Shown: in pieces, positions 33,088-42,002 of the stretch
Position numbering within the stretch: position 1 is the stretch's first letter
Layout: each line of letters begins with the position of its first letter
Assembly (NCBI GenBank): GCA_938007965.1
Contig: CALLMH010000066.1
Span: forward strand, 1 to 46,130
Length of the DNA stretch: 46,130 nt
Source of the DNA: an uncultured Saprospiraceae bacterium
GTDB lineage: Bacteria; Bacteroidota; Bacteroidia; Chitinophagales; Saprospiraceae
Direction: 5' to 3'
Notes under the pieces: model-generated
What the model was told of the DNA's origin: nothing
Seen by the model: only the letters and a program-made list of their open reading frames with translations
The model's database searches: none
Translations under genes and position numbers: made by a program

Positions 33088-35379
33088 TTATAGCTTTATA
33101 AATCTCTTTACGTTACTTCTAGTATCAGCTTTCACATCGAGCATATATACACCACTAGGCAATTGACCTATCTGAAGTCTGGCGTAACTCCCTTGCATTT
33201 GCCCTGATTGTACGAGCCTGCCGTTGATATCAAAAATAGTATATTTCGCTTGCGTATTATCAGGAATGTTCACATCTATTATATCACTTGTAGGATTAGG
33301 AGATATTGTCATTTCCAGATTGCGGACATCCTCAATAGAAGACTCATCATTTACTATAAATGTCGTGTTGAATGCTCTCAATCCACCGCCATCATTGCCC
33401 ACGATGACTTCGTAGAAATTATCATCATCAAGATCTGCATATACAGCCGTAGATCTGATACCTACATCTTGGATTGGCAATTCACTATACACCTCATTGA
33501 ATGAATCGTAGAGATTTTCCTCAATATCATTATATATATGTACTTCTCCACCTCTACTTCCTACGCTTAGGAAAAGCTCATTATTAGATACAAAGAAACT
33601 AGGAGAACTAGATCCACTGGTTACAAAGATACTATTGGTATTTACCGAACCTAGCGTACTGGTATTCGACAGGGTATCCATATTATCATAAAATTCTGGC
33701 GCTCCCACCGTTCCTTCATTTCTATAATATGTCAATCCGCCAAAAACTCCCGTCTCTGGGTTAGTATTTTCATTCTTCTCACCTATTATTAGATCATTCA
33801 ATCCGTCCCCATCGAGATCGTAGATAGCTGGCTTACAGTTTGATCCAGGCTTTATATTTTTATATTGATAGATAAATCCATCGAATTCATATGGATTACC
33901 CGCTCCCGCCACATTCTCCCAATAATAAAGAAATCCTCGCTTGTCAGCAACTATGATATCATCATCCCCATCACTATCAAGATCTCCTACCGTAGGCGCC
34001 AAGTATCCGTCATTAGTCCCTACGATATCTCTCATCCCTAGATAGTTATCAGTGTTAAGTTTATAGGCTGGTGATGATTTCGTGCCGATGTTTTCATAGA
34101 GAAACAGGGATTTCCTTTCTGTCGAACTTTCGCTACTGAAGACCATCCTATGCGTCCCTACCAGTATATCTTGTAGCCCGTCTGAATTAAAATCCAAAAA
34201 TGTCGGGTGAGAACTATTTCCCATAATCAAAGAAGTTTCATGTAAAAAATCTTTTTGTACCAATTGGAATTCGGGACTTGCATCAGTACCCACATTCTTA
34301 TAATACCAAATATGATTTACATTCTGAGCCCCATTGATATTATTTTGTGAAGCGATCAAGTCTCTTCTCCCATCATTATCAATATCAATAAAAAATGGAG
34401 CTATATGCACAAAAATATCAACCTCTTCTTCCGCTGTTGGATACTGTATATTTTGATCAATCATAAATGCTTCTGTACTTGACCCACCATTTTCTAGGTA
34501 TACGAATCCATTGTTAGACAAGTCACCTAGTATCATATCTAGATCACCATCTCCATCCCCATCTAATGCTAGCACAGTAGATCCTGCGTGCCGCGAATCA
34601 GAGGTCGTACCGTCTTTATCATCTGGTAAGAGTCCTGCCGAACACAATGCAGGGTTACTACTCAATGAAATCTCCTCTCCTACTCCACTTTCGAAAAACT
34701 TACCCCAACATGCATCCTCTAATTTGTATACGAGTGTATCATCTGGAAGGCCTTGCTCCTTTGCCATGTTTTTATAAAAATACATATAACTTCCACCTGG
34801 CTCAAATGTAAGCACATCCAAATCTTCATCACCATCCACATCGATGATCGCTGGCACATCTATAGAACTTACATACAATTGAGAATATCCATTACCGACA
34901 GGAAACTGCAAGAAATCACCTATCCCAAAGTTGAACTTCATAAGTTCGAAACTTATCTGATCTCCCTGACTGGTATTCCTCCAGACCTCGATTCCAGATG
35001 CAGCCGGAGGTCCAGTAAAAATATCTTTCTTCCCATCACCATTAAAATCATGAAATTGAGCAAAACCTCGAAGTTTAGGAAATGAGTTAAGATATTCTGG
35101 AGCAAAGTTGTAACTCGGATTATCAGGGGTGGAATTATTGATAAAAGAAAGTAATACATTTCCATTTCTATCAAAAACCATAAGATCTTCAGGTCCCTGT
35201 CCATCGAGGTCAAAACTAGAAAATTGCGGAGCCACTAATCCCCCAATCAAAGCATTTGGCTTTACCTCTCCATCCACTTCAAATGGTATATGAATCGGAT
35301 CAAAATTCTGAGCAACAACATGTCCAGCAAATAGAGAAAAAGTAAACATCACGAATAGAAAAGATCTTTTGACATCCAT
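33088..35379 (-). CDS. FG-GAP/VCBS-repeat protein with T9SS sorting domain
   Basis: A 763-residue secreted protein with signal peptide MDVKRSFLFVMFTFSLFAGH. Residues 30-640 contain many FG-GAP-like calcium-binding repeats of the form D-x-D-x-D-G: DFNGDGKKDI, DVDGDEDLDVL, DGDGDGDLDMI, DIDNDGRRDLI, DFNSDGLQDIL, DLDSDGDDDII and DLDGDGLNDLI. Together these form a beta propeller. The C-terminal 75 residues are a T9SS type A sorting domain: EMTISPNPTSDIIDVNIP, KYTIFDINGRLVQSG, QLPSGVYMLDV and VKRFIKL. Likely a surface or released protein. Ligand unknown. A TAGTTTTG element lies upstream. Confidence 0.88.
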   Translation of the reverse strand: MDVKRSFLFVMFTFSLFAGHVVAQNFDPIHIPFEVDGEVKPNALIGGLVAPQFSSFDLDGQGPEDLMVFDRNGNVLLSFINNSTPDNPSYNFAPEYLNSFPKLRGFAQFHDFNGDGKKDIFTGPPAASGIEVWRNTSQGDQISFELMKFNFGIGDFLQFPVGNGYSQLYVSSIDVPAIIDVDGDEDLDVLTFEPGGSYMYFYKNMAKEQGLPDDTLVYKLEDACWGKFFESGVGEEISLSSNPALCSAGLLPDDKDGTTSDSRHAGSTVLALDGDGDGDLDMILGDLSNNGFVYLENGGSSTEAFMIDQNIQYPTAEEEVDIFVHIAPFFIDIDNDGRRDLIASQNNINGAQNVNHIWYYKNVGTDASPEFQLVQKDFLHETSLIMGNSSHPTFLDFNSDGLQDILVGTHRMVFSSESSTERKSLFLYENIGTKSSPAYKLNTDNYLGMRDIVGTNDGYLAPTVGDLDSDGDDDIIVADKRGFLYYWENVAGAGNPYEFDGFIYQYKNIKPGSNCKPAIYDLDGDGLNDLIIGEKNENTNPETGVFGGLTYYRNEGTVGAPEFYDNMDTLSNTSTLGSVNTNSIFVTSGSSSPSFFVSNNELFLSVGSRGGEVHIYNDIEENLYDSFNEVYSELPIQDVGIRSTAVYADLDDDNFYEVIVGNDGGGLRAFNTTFIVNDESSIEDVRNLEMTISPNPTSDIIDVNIPDNTQAKYTIFDINGRLVQSGQMQGSYARLQIGQLPSGVYMLDVKADTRSNVKRFIKL

Positions 35380-35419
35380 AATTGCAATTTTATATTTGTT
35401 TCTAATGGTAATCTATGTA

Positions 35420-35427
35420 CAAAACTA
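35420..35427 (-). promoter_or_regulatory. Promoter -7 element of the FG-GAP gene
   Basis: On the minus strand TAGTTTTG, an exact TAnnTTTG match, 41 bp before the start codon. Confidence 0.5.
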
Positions 35428-35488
35428 TAAAAACCTTCCAATGGTTGATTTATATTGTAATACATTTCTGAATTTGACACCTCATGTC

Positions 35489-35523
35489 TTGATTAGCACA
35501 CTATCCAATATTTTATATATTTG
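35489..35523 (+). promoter_or_regulatory. Promoter of the phosphoribosyltransferase gene
   Basis: TTG (35489-35491) and TATATTTG (35516-35523), with a 24-bp spacer, 21 bp before the ATG. The -7 element is exact. Confidence 0.55.
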
Positions 35524-35543
35524 TGTGATATAACATTCGATAT

Positions 35544-36038
35544 ATGAAACTACTCAGCAATACTCAAATCGCTCAAAAAATAAATCGCCTTGCAATCGAA
35601 ATCCTTGAGCATAATTACACTGAAAAATCTATCGTCCTGGCTGGAATCAATAATAATGGTCTGGGGTTCGCAAAATTGATAAAGCGTGCTATCAACAAAA
35701 TCTCTAATGTAGAAATCATACTCGCTAATATATCCCTCAATCCAGCAAAACCAACAAAGGATGATGTAAGTATCGATCTGGCAGATTCAGATCTCAAAAA
35801 TAAGGTAGTAATCGTAGTAGATGATGTAGCGAATACAGGACGTACGATATTCTATGCATTCAAACCATTCTTAGATATATTGACTAAGAAAGTAGAAGTT
35901 GCTGTATTAGTAGATAGAAAGCATAAATCATACCCCATCAAGGTAGACTATGTAGGATTATCACTAGCTACCACGCTAAAGGATAATATCAAGGTTAATT
36001 TGGGTCTGGTGAAGGATCGTGAAGTGTGTCTAGAATAA
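35544..36038 (+). CDS. PyrR-like phosphoribosyltransferase
   Basis: A 164-residue type I phosphoribosyltransferase. The PRPP-binding signature VVIVVDDVANTGRT is at residues 88-101, with D93, D94, and T98-T101 in the loop that binds the 5'-phosphate. The hood region starts with TQIAQKINRLAIEIL, as in PyrR and its relatives, and VLVDRKHKSYPIKVDYVG closes the fold. In Bacteroidota this kind of protein is annotated only as phosphoribosyltransferase; whether it is a uracil phosphoribosyltransferase or a pyr regulator is not clear from sequence. It has its own promoter. Confidence 0.8.
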   Translation: MKLLSNTQIAQKINRLAIEILEHNYTEKSIVLAGINNNGLGFAKLIKRAINKISNVEIILANISLNPAKPTKDDVSIDLADSDLKNKVVIVVDDVANTGRTIFYAFKPFLDILTKKVEVAVLVDRKHKSYPIKVDYVGLSLATTLKDNIKVNLGLVKDREVCLE

Positions 36039-36130
36039 CTATTATTCTCAATGATTGAGTGCCTAGCTTTTTTTCAACATCCCACAACGTTTAGTTTCAT
36101 TTATATAATCTTTCATAAAGCTAAAAGAAA

Positions 36131-36937
36131 TCACATCTCACTCACCCTCAACATAGTATCCTCCACATGATGTACCAATTCCGTATATCTAGGATCACGC
36201 TTAATCTCTCTCGTCCGTTGTAATGGCAAATCAATATCAATATGCTCGACTATCTTAGAAGGTTGTGCTTTTAGTATATATATATCATCAGCCAGATAGA
36301 CCGCTTCGGCTATATCGTGTGTCACAAAAACCACCGTACTCTGAAATTTCTCCCATAGACCGACCAGTAAGTCTTGCATTTGGAGTCTAGTGCGGATATC
36401 GAGTGCTCCAAAGGGCTCATCCATAAGTAAGATCTCAGAATTGGCCAAAAGGCTTCTCGCTATCGCTACTCTCTGTAATTGTCCGCCAGAGAGGCTTGGG
36501 TACTGGGCGTATTTATTTTGGTGACCATCTAGCCCTACGAGCTTAATCATCTCCATGGCTTGTTCGTCTCGATCTTTCTTGGATACTCCTTTGAACTCTA
36601 ATGCCAGGCCCACGTTCTCCAATACTGTCATCCAAGGAAGAGAAGAGTATTGCTGGAATACCATACTGACTCTATTCTTCTCAGATACTGGCAGGCCTTT
36701 TACTAAAATTTCTCCTTTTGTAGGTTCTTGCAGTCCCGCTATATATCTCAACAGTGTAGACTTCCCACTACCTGACATACCAAGAATCACAGCAAATTGG
36801 CCTTGATTTGGCTTATCTTCTATGATGAAATCTAGATCTTCCATGATCCAGTTTTGTCCACCATCATAGCTCTGAGATATACCTTTTAATTCTATGATAT
36901 TTTCAAAATGTGTATCGTTATGTTGGAACTGTGCCAT
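36131..36937 (-). CDS. ABC transporter ATP-binding protein (nitrate/sulfonate/taurine type)
   Basis: Energises the neighbouring permease. A 268-residue ATPase of the SsuB/TauB/NrtD group. Walker A is GMSGSGKST (residues 53-61). The signature motif is LSGGQLQRVAIARSLL, Walker B is ILLMDEPFGALD, and the H-loop His is in VVFVTHDIAEAVYLAD. The Q-loop Gln lies in VFQQYSSLPW. Its 5' end overlaps the permease by 20 bp, showing translational coupling. Substrate cannot be inferred from the ATPase. Confidence 0.93.
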   Translation of the reverse strand: MAQFQHNDTHFENIIELKGISQSYDGGQNWIMEDLDFIIEDKPNQGQFAVILGMSGSGKSTLLRYIAGLQEPTKGEILVKGLPVSEKNRVSMVFQQYSSLPWMTVLENVGLALEFKGVSKKDRDEQAMEMIKLVGLDGHQNKYAQYPSLSGGQLQRVAIARSLLANSEILLMDEPFGALDIRTRLQMQDLLVGLWEKFQSTVVFVTHDIAEAVYLADDIYILKAQPSKIVEHIDIDLPLQRTREIKRDPRYTELVHHVEDTMLRVSEM

Positions 36938-38000
36938 GAATTGGTTTCTTTTTATTGGTTAACCCATAGACCTTATAACCTATGATTGATAAAAATATGA
37001 AGTGGATCACCCAAGCTGTGCCTCCAAATAAATAAGTGAGTATGTTGTATCCACCTAAAATCCCGAAGAACTCGTCCATCGCCACCACCACATATAGTAA
37101 CAGCATCACCCATGTAAAGGCTAACCATACATAATCAATTATTACAGAGATAGCACTTTCTTCTTCATCCATGCTGTTATGGTCATATTTGCCCTTTGTC
37201 TGATACTTATGTGGAAACAACTTACGATCCATGTAAGCGAAAATCTTATCTTGGAATACGCCTATTAAAATAATCAATACCAACAAGGCAAACACCTTAT
37301 CAATCCTACCTCTTCTCTTGGCTCCCTTGAGCAAGATGTCACCGAGCCCTCCTTCACTACTATATGATTCTATGAATACGATATATGTCCATGAGATGGC
37401 TGTCATAATCCTGATGTCATCCCAGATTCGTGACATTACTGATGGGATATATACGCTTTTGACCGTTTGCCAATTGGTAGCTCCTAGCGTGTATACCGTT
37501 TTCAGATAAACATCACGCACCTCGTCGATTCGCTGGATTACTACAGGAAGTAGAAATATAAATATACCGAAAGCCATAAAAGCGGACTTCATTGGTATGC
37601 CTATCCCAACCCAAACCACAAACAGGCCTACGGTTGCTGTCAATGGTACAAACCGAATCGCCTCCACATATCTCTGAAACAAACCTCGCAACAGTGGGAT
37701 TAATCCTATTGCAAATCCCAGTGGCAATGTGATCAATAACGCAAGAATATACCCCGCAAGATTGAGACCGATACTCTTCCCCGTATTTACTACCAAATCA
37801 TTATCAGTCAATAATTCAGAAAATGAACTCAAGACTCTAAATGGACTGGGTAAAATCTGTCTTATCACAATAGGGTCCTCCCCTGCCGTAAGCAGTATCC
37901 AGATACCTAGGAACATAGCTACGCCGATCGCTGCAAGCCCCGTAGATTGAGACTTTTTTAACGTACCTCGAAGTCGAAACATCCATCCTGTACCCGCCAT
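36918..38000 (-). CDS. ABC transporter permease with extra C-terminal membrane segment
   Basis: A 360-residue permease of the SsuC/TauC/ThiX group, which are usually about 250-270 residues. Residues 1-270 hold the normal six helices, with the EAA loop around TLGATNWQTVKSVYIPS (coupling to the ATPase). Residues 275-300 are a charged linker (KGKYDHNSMDEEESAISVI), then two further helices (WLAFTWVMLLLYVVVAMD and AWVIHFIFLSIIGYKVYG). The extension is not part of the common family. It follows the solute-binding protein gene by 247 bp and overlaps the ATPase gene by 20 bp. Confidence 0.9.
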   Translation of the reverse strand: MAGTGWMFRLRGTLKKSQSTGLAAIGVAMFLGIWILLTAGEDPIVIRQILPSPFRVLSSFSELLTDNDLVVNTGKSIGLNLAGYILALLITLPLGFAIGLIPLLRGLFQRYVEAIRFVPLTATVGLFVVWVGIGIPMKSAFMAFGIFIFLLPVVIQRIDEVRDVYLKTVYTLGATNWQTVKSVYIPSVMSRIWDDIRIMTAISWTYIVFIESYSSEGGLGDILLKGAKRRGRIDKVFALLVLIILIGVFQDKIFAYMDRKLFPHKYQTKGKYDHNSMDEEESAISVIIDYVWLAFTWVMLLLYVVVAMDEFFGILGGYNILTYLFGGTAWVIHFIFLSIIGYKVYGLTNKKKPIHGTVPT

Positions 38001-38247
38001 TAGATTATTGTACTTTTTTCAATTTTTATAAATAGGTCTTTCCTATAAAACTATCAGTTGATATATCTTACTACAATGTCTCCTTTAGGAATTCTTAAGC
38101 TTGCAGGGACCAGCAAACCCTGCTTTAATATTCAACTACTGACTGCATATTATCATATATCCTCCGAAACTTAAAGTATCTTCTTGATTGATAAAATTAT
38201 CATTTCAATTAGCTTTATTTCCTTGAAGTTCGGCTCAGTCATTTTCT

Positions 38248-39891
38248 TTAATCTGCGATAAGCTGGAAATCAGTTCTTCTATTTTGTGCTTTACAAGATG
38301 CATTTTGATTCGCCTCACAACCTGGGACCGGGTTATCTGGTCCATTACCGACGATTACAAATCTATTACCATCCATTTTATATTGACTTTTTAAGTAATC
38401 CGCTACAGCTTGAGCTCTTTTTCTCGACAATTCTACATTCATAGCTTTTGCACCTACATTATCTGTATTCCCTTCGACTCTAATTTTAGCATTTCCAAAT
38501 ATTTTTGCTGTTTCTGCAAATTGTAAATCTATAATGGTCTTGGCATTTGCATCCAACTGAAATTGACCAGAGTTGAAAGATATACTTACGGGCTTGCTTG
38601 AGATTGCTGGAGCTGTTACATCCCCCGATGATTTTTTGAACACCTTAGATTTCTCAGCTGCATAATTGGATCCTTGTAACTTATCATTAGCGCTCTGTAC
38701 AGCACCTGTGTACACCACAGATCTCCACGGTGGCGCAACATTATCAGAATCTCCTGTCTCTACAAATTTTCTAGACATTTTCTCGTAGAGATCCGAGCCT
38801 TTTTGCCCACTGTAGGTACGATCTAGACCGAAGAAATTCATATTATCACCATGACTTGTCCATTTCACTACACTCATCATACCCTGTGCATCATCAGTTG
38901 ACACTCCATTAAGTTCTCCGAGATATTTTGCCGCTTTTTTCTGATTAGAAGTGTTGTTCAATTCTGCCACACCTTTCATCCATCCTTCATAGAATTGATT
39001 GATCATCGTTTTATTTCCATTGATGAAGTCTTGACTTGCAAACATAATATCGGCGATGATATGTGATTGCTCATTTGTCGTCAATAGAATCTTTGAACCA
39101 GGCACGTCTTGAGTAGCGAATATATCGTCCGGACTCCATACTACAGCTGCGTCTACATCATTCCCTCTGAATAGTTCTGCCGCTTTGAGGTTATCCGCTG
39201 TCTTTATCACTGTCACATCACTATACTTCAATCCCGCAGCTTCTAGAGAAGAGATTAATAATGTCTGTGCTGGAGAAGGAACCGCTACAGCTATTCTTTT
39301 CCCTTTTAGATCATTTACTGTTTTGATTCCTCTTTTTACGATGATCGCATCACCACCTCTACTCCAATCTACCTGCATGAATGCCTTCGGACCCAATGCA
39401 TTTATATCTGCTGGAGCAGTGTATAATGGAAATGCGTCAGCTGTTTGCACCAAAACATCATACTCACCCGCTATCCAAGCGTCCATAGCACCTAGAAGAT
39501 CATTGTTCAACTTGAAGTCTACTTTGAATCCATAATCCTTATAGAATCTTGATCTTGCATTCGCTTGTGCTCCTTCATTGAAGTAAAGACCTGGAGCATA
39601 TCCACCCCATGATACGAGCTGTACCCTAAGTACTTTGTCACCATCTTTATCTGTAGAGGGTACACTTTCAACCTTGGTACTTCCAGAATTAGAGTTCGCA
39701 GATGTTGAGCTTCCCTTATCCTCATTCTTTGCCTCGGCTTCTTGTTCTGCCTTAGCTTCTTGTACGGTATCTTGTAGTCCCTTTCCGAATGCCGTATTGT
39801 TCAATACCCATTTACCGCCAAAAAAAACCAGTAGCAATATCGCTAATGTTATCAATAATTTAGAAAATGAGGTCAATCTTGCTGGTGCCAT
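38248..39891 (-). CDS. ABC solute-binding protein fused to OmpA-like peptidoglycan-binding domain
   Basis: A 547-residue protein in three parts. Residues 1-35 contain a single N-terminal helix (LLITLAILLLVFFGGKWVL) with no good cleavage site, so it probably anchors the protein in the inner membrane. Residues 85-400 are a periplasmic binding protein of the NMT1/SsuA type (VQLVSWGGYAPGLYFNEGAQ, DLKGKRIAVAVPSPAQTLLI, NDVDAAVVWSPDDIF). Residues 425-547 are an OmpA domain with both peptidoglycan-contact residues visible: the Asp in VEGNTDNVGAK and the Arg in LSRKRAQAVADYL, plus NRRTDFQLI at the end. The fusion is named in databases as phosphate substrate-binding/OmpA protein (memory), but phosphate is unproven. 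It would bridge membrane and wall (inference). Confidence 0.88.
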   Translation of the reverse strand: MAPARLTSFSKLLITLAILLLVFFGGKWVLNNTAFGKGLQDTVQEAKAEQEAEAKNEDKGSSTSANSNSGSTKVESVPSTDKDGDKVLRVQLVSWGGYAPGLYFNEGAQANARSRFYKDYGFKVDFKLNNDLLGAMDAWIAGEYDVLVQTADAFPLYTAPADINALGPKAFMQVDWSRGGDAIIVKRGIKTVNDLKGKRIAVAVPSPAQTLLISSLEAAGLKYSDVTVIKTADNLKAAELFRGNDVDAAVVWSPDDIFATQDVPGSKILLTTNEQSHIIADIMFASQDFINGNKTMINQFYEGWMKGVAELNNTSNQKKAAKYLGELNGVSTDDAQGMMSVVKWTSHGDNMNFFGLDRTYSGQKGSDLYEKMSRKFVETGDSDNVAPPWRSVVYTGAVQSANDKLQGSNYAAEKSKVFKKSSGDVTAPAISSKPVSISFNSGQFQLDANAKTIIDLQFAETAKIFGNAKIRVEGNTDNVGAKAMNVELSRKRAQAVADYLKSQYKMDGNRFVIVGNGPDNPVPGCEANQNASCKAQNRRTDFQLIAD

Positions 39892-40037
39892 AATATATTT
39901 ATTTTGCTTGTTTGTGTTATGTTTTTATTCGAAGTAATAGTCTGGTTAGTTAGGGGTGTTATTGTTTTTTTGTTTTTTATTTGTTTTTTATTTGAGTCTG
40001 AGTGTTGTGCTCAGAGTGTTTTTTATCAATAGATTCG

Positions 40038-40703
40038 GCGCTTTTGCTCAGATCGTTTTTTGTTTTTTGAACTAGAGTTTGTGCAAAGATCGTTTTTTGT
40101 CTTTGTACTGGAGCTTGTGCACAGATCGTTTTTTGTCTTTGTACTGGAGCTTGTGCACAGATCGTTTTCCCACGAATCCGTGATTCGCTACAAAAGCCGA
40201 TCTATGTTTCCCGAGAATCCGTGATTCGCTACAAAAGCCGATCTATGTTTCACTACAAAAGCTGATCTATTATCTAATTTAGATTTGGAGCTTGTGCACA
40301 GATCGTTTTTTGTCTTTTTACTGGCGCTTGTGCAAAGATCGTTTTCCCGCGAATCCGTGATTCGCTACAAAAGCCGATCTATGTTTCCCGAGAATCTACA
40401 ATTCGCTACAAAAGCCGATCTATTATTCACTACAAAAGCTGATCTATTATCTAATTTAGATTTGGAGCTTGTGCTCGGATCGTTTTTTGTCTATTTACTG
40501 GCGCTTGTGCACAGATCGTTTTCCCGCGAATCCGTGATTCGCTACAAAAGCCGATCTATGTTTCCCGAGAATCTACAATTCTCTACAAAAGCCGATCTAT
40601 GTTTCCCGAGAATCTACAATTCTCCGTGTGCACAGATCGTTTTCCCGCGAATTTACAATTCGCTACAAAAGCCGATCTATGTTTCACTACAAAAGCCGAT
40701 CTA
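40038..40703. repeat. Mosaic array of palindromic repeats with a 177-bp higher-order unit
   Basis: Two motifs alternate. One is a 36-bp unit with core GATCGTTTT, found at 40051, 40088, 40124, 40160, 40301, 40337, 40478, 40514 and 40635. The other has core GCCGATCTAT (or GCTGATCTAT), with the GATCT of each copy at 40199, 40240, 40264, 40376, 40417, 40441, 40553, 40594, 40674 and 40698. Spacing in the second is 41, 24, 112 and repeats, so the order repeats every 177 bp (for example 40199, 40376, 40553). Each 41-bp unit has a small hairpin, such as GCGAATC-CGT-GATTCGC or GCGAATT-TAC-AATTCGC. The array ends exactly at the stop codon of the coiled-coil gene and reads through to 813 bp upstream of the solute-binding gene. 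A plus-strand frame across it (40285-40707) is an artefact of the repeat. Confidence 0.9.
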
Positions 40704-41720
40704 TTAGTCAAAAAAGTCGTCGTATTGATTGTTTCGACCGAGAATTTCTGGTTCTTTAACCGGATGCTCTAAGTCGAGAATATCTTCTTCATTGTTTGCT
40801 TGAAGTATTAAGTCTTCTTTTGCTTCGCCCAATAGTAGTGAAGTGCTTTGAGCTTCCCATTTTTCGAGCATTTTTAATCCTTCTTCTTCGAATACTCCAT
40901 TTTGGAGATCTACTGACTTCATAAACGATTCTGACATATCCATGAATTGTTCCATCTCCCCTACTTTGTTGGACACATCATCAGCTATGGCTTCTAGTGC
41001 GGCATCAAACATTGCTTTTTTATCTCTATCACCTTTTATCACGTTCATTGCAGACTTCATTGCAGAGTGTCCCGCCATGAGTGCTTTTCGTTCTACCTCT
41101 TTTACTTTTACTTGATCTTCAACATCTTCTACTAAGATGGCACTATTCTCGTACATTTTGTTGAGCACTCTATATAGTACTTCCATTTTCCTATACAGAT
41201 CTTCCAATTTGATGTTTGACTCCTTCAGTCTACCAGCTTTTCGACTCTTTAGAATCATTTGAGCATTTTTATTAGACTGTTTTGCTTTGCTCGCTTGGGC
41301 CATATTGGATTTAATCTCTTTCTGATTATTGAGAATCATTTCCTTAAGCACGTGCATCTGACCTCTCAATTGAGTTGTCTGGCGATTCATTTTTTTCAGG
41401 TTGTCTTTTAAGTCGTCAACGTAGCTCTTTAATATTGCTATTGGGTTTATTTGGACAAACATCCCTGTGATCCACCGCATTGCACTTTTATACATATAAC
41501 TTACCAATGCTCTCGTCTTTGGATCAATCGCCATGAAAATGACAACACCTAGAGTAAGTAACGCTGCAACTAATCCTGCCGTAGTAGCTAAAAACGCTAA
41601 CAAAGAAGTCATGAAGGTAACCACCAAGTACGTACCTCCTAGTACTGCACCCGCTAGAACCAATGCTCCAGTTACTCCTTCTGGTTTTCTCCAAAATGAT
41701 TTTGGTTTTATATCTGTCAT
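40704..41720 (-). CDS. Membrane-anchored coiled-coil protein, family not recognised
   Basis: A 338-residue protein. The N-terminus has two adjacent hydrophobic helices (GALVLAGAVLGGTYLVVTFM and LAFLATTAGLVAALLTLGVV), followed by about 220 residues of mostly charged, heptad-like sequence (LKDNLKKMNRQTTQLRGQMH, KQSNKNAQMILKSRKAGRLK, IKLEDLYRKMEVLYRVLNKM), then an acidic tail ending DDFFD. The overall plan recalls PspA-type coiled coils, but I see no specific PspA motif and make no claim of homology. It heads the minus-strand set with the solute-binding/OmpA, permease and ATPase genes, behind a -7 element. A structural or scaffolding role for that transporter is inferred only from position. Confidence 0.65.
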   Translation of the reverse strand: MTDIKPKSFWRKPEGVTGALVLAGAVLGGTYLVVTFMTSLLAFLATTAGLVAALLTLGVVIFMAIDPKTRALVSYMYKSAMRWITGMFVQINPIAILKSYVDDLKDNLKKMNRQTTQLRGQMHVLKEMILNNQKEIKSNMAQASKAKQSNKNAQMILKSRKAGRLKESNIKLEDLYRKMEVLYRVLNKMYENSAILVEDVEDQVKVKEVERKALMAGHSAMKSAMNVIKGDRDKKAMFDAALEAIADDVSNKVGEMEQFMDMSESFMKSVDLQNGVFEEEGLKMLEKWEAQSTSLLLGEAKEDLILQANNEEDILDLEHPVKEPEILGRNNQYDDFFD

Positions 41721-41765
41721 ATTAAAATCTCAAGATTGAATATATCTTTTTATCCTTTTATAGAT

Positions 41766-41773
41766 CAAAAATA
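41766..41773 (-). promoter_or_regulatory. Promoter -7 element of the coiled-coil gene
   Basis: On the minus strand TATTTTTG, an exact TAnnTTTG match, 46 bp before the start codon. It could drive the whole set of four genes. Confidence 0.5.
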
Positions 41774-41938
41774 GAAAAAATTTGGGCGTAAATATACAGT
41801 TATCGACTAAGGATGTAATTCTTCGATAAAAATGAGTGATTTATGACATAATAGGATAATAATAAATTCTTATATCTGAATCGTAATTGGCTGATTTTCA
41901 ACAAACGAAAACAAAGTTATTTAACTATATTTTTTTTC

Positions 41939-41946
41939 TACCTTTG
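41939..41946 (+). promoter_or_regulatory. Promoter -7 element of accD
   Basis: TACCTTTG followed by C, an exact TAnnTTTG match, 57 bp before the ATG, after a run of T residues. Confidence 0.6.
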
Positions 41947-42002
41947 CTGAGCAAATTATCCCTACGGACGTACACCTAAATCTTGAATATTAAACACATA
42001 AT

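Noticed and set aside
38103-38123. Hairpin GCAGGG/CCCTGC between the solute-binding and permease genes
   Set aside because: Only 6 bp and no U tract on the minus strand; not enough to call a terminator or regulatory element.
40038-40703. Possible CRISPR array
   Set aside because: Repeat units are contiguous or spaced by other repeats, not by unique spacers, and there are no cas genes nearby.
40285-40707. A 140-residue plus-strand reading frame across the repeat array
   Set aside because: It starts with TTG, consists of repeated near-identical segments dictated by the DNA repeat, and runs past the end of the convergent gene. It has no features of a real protein.
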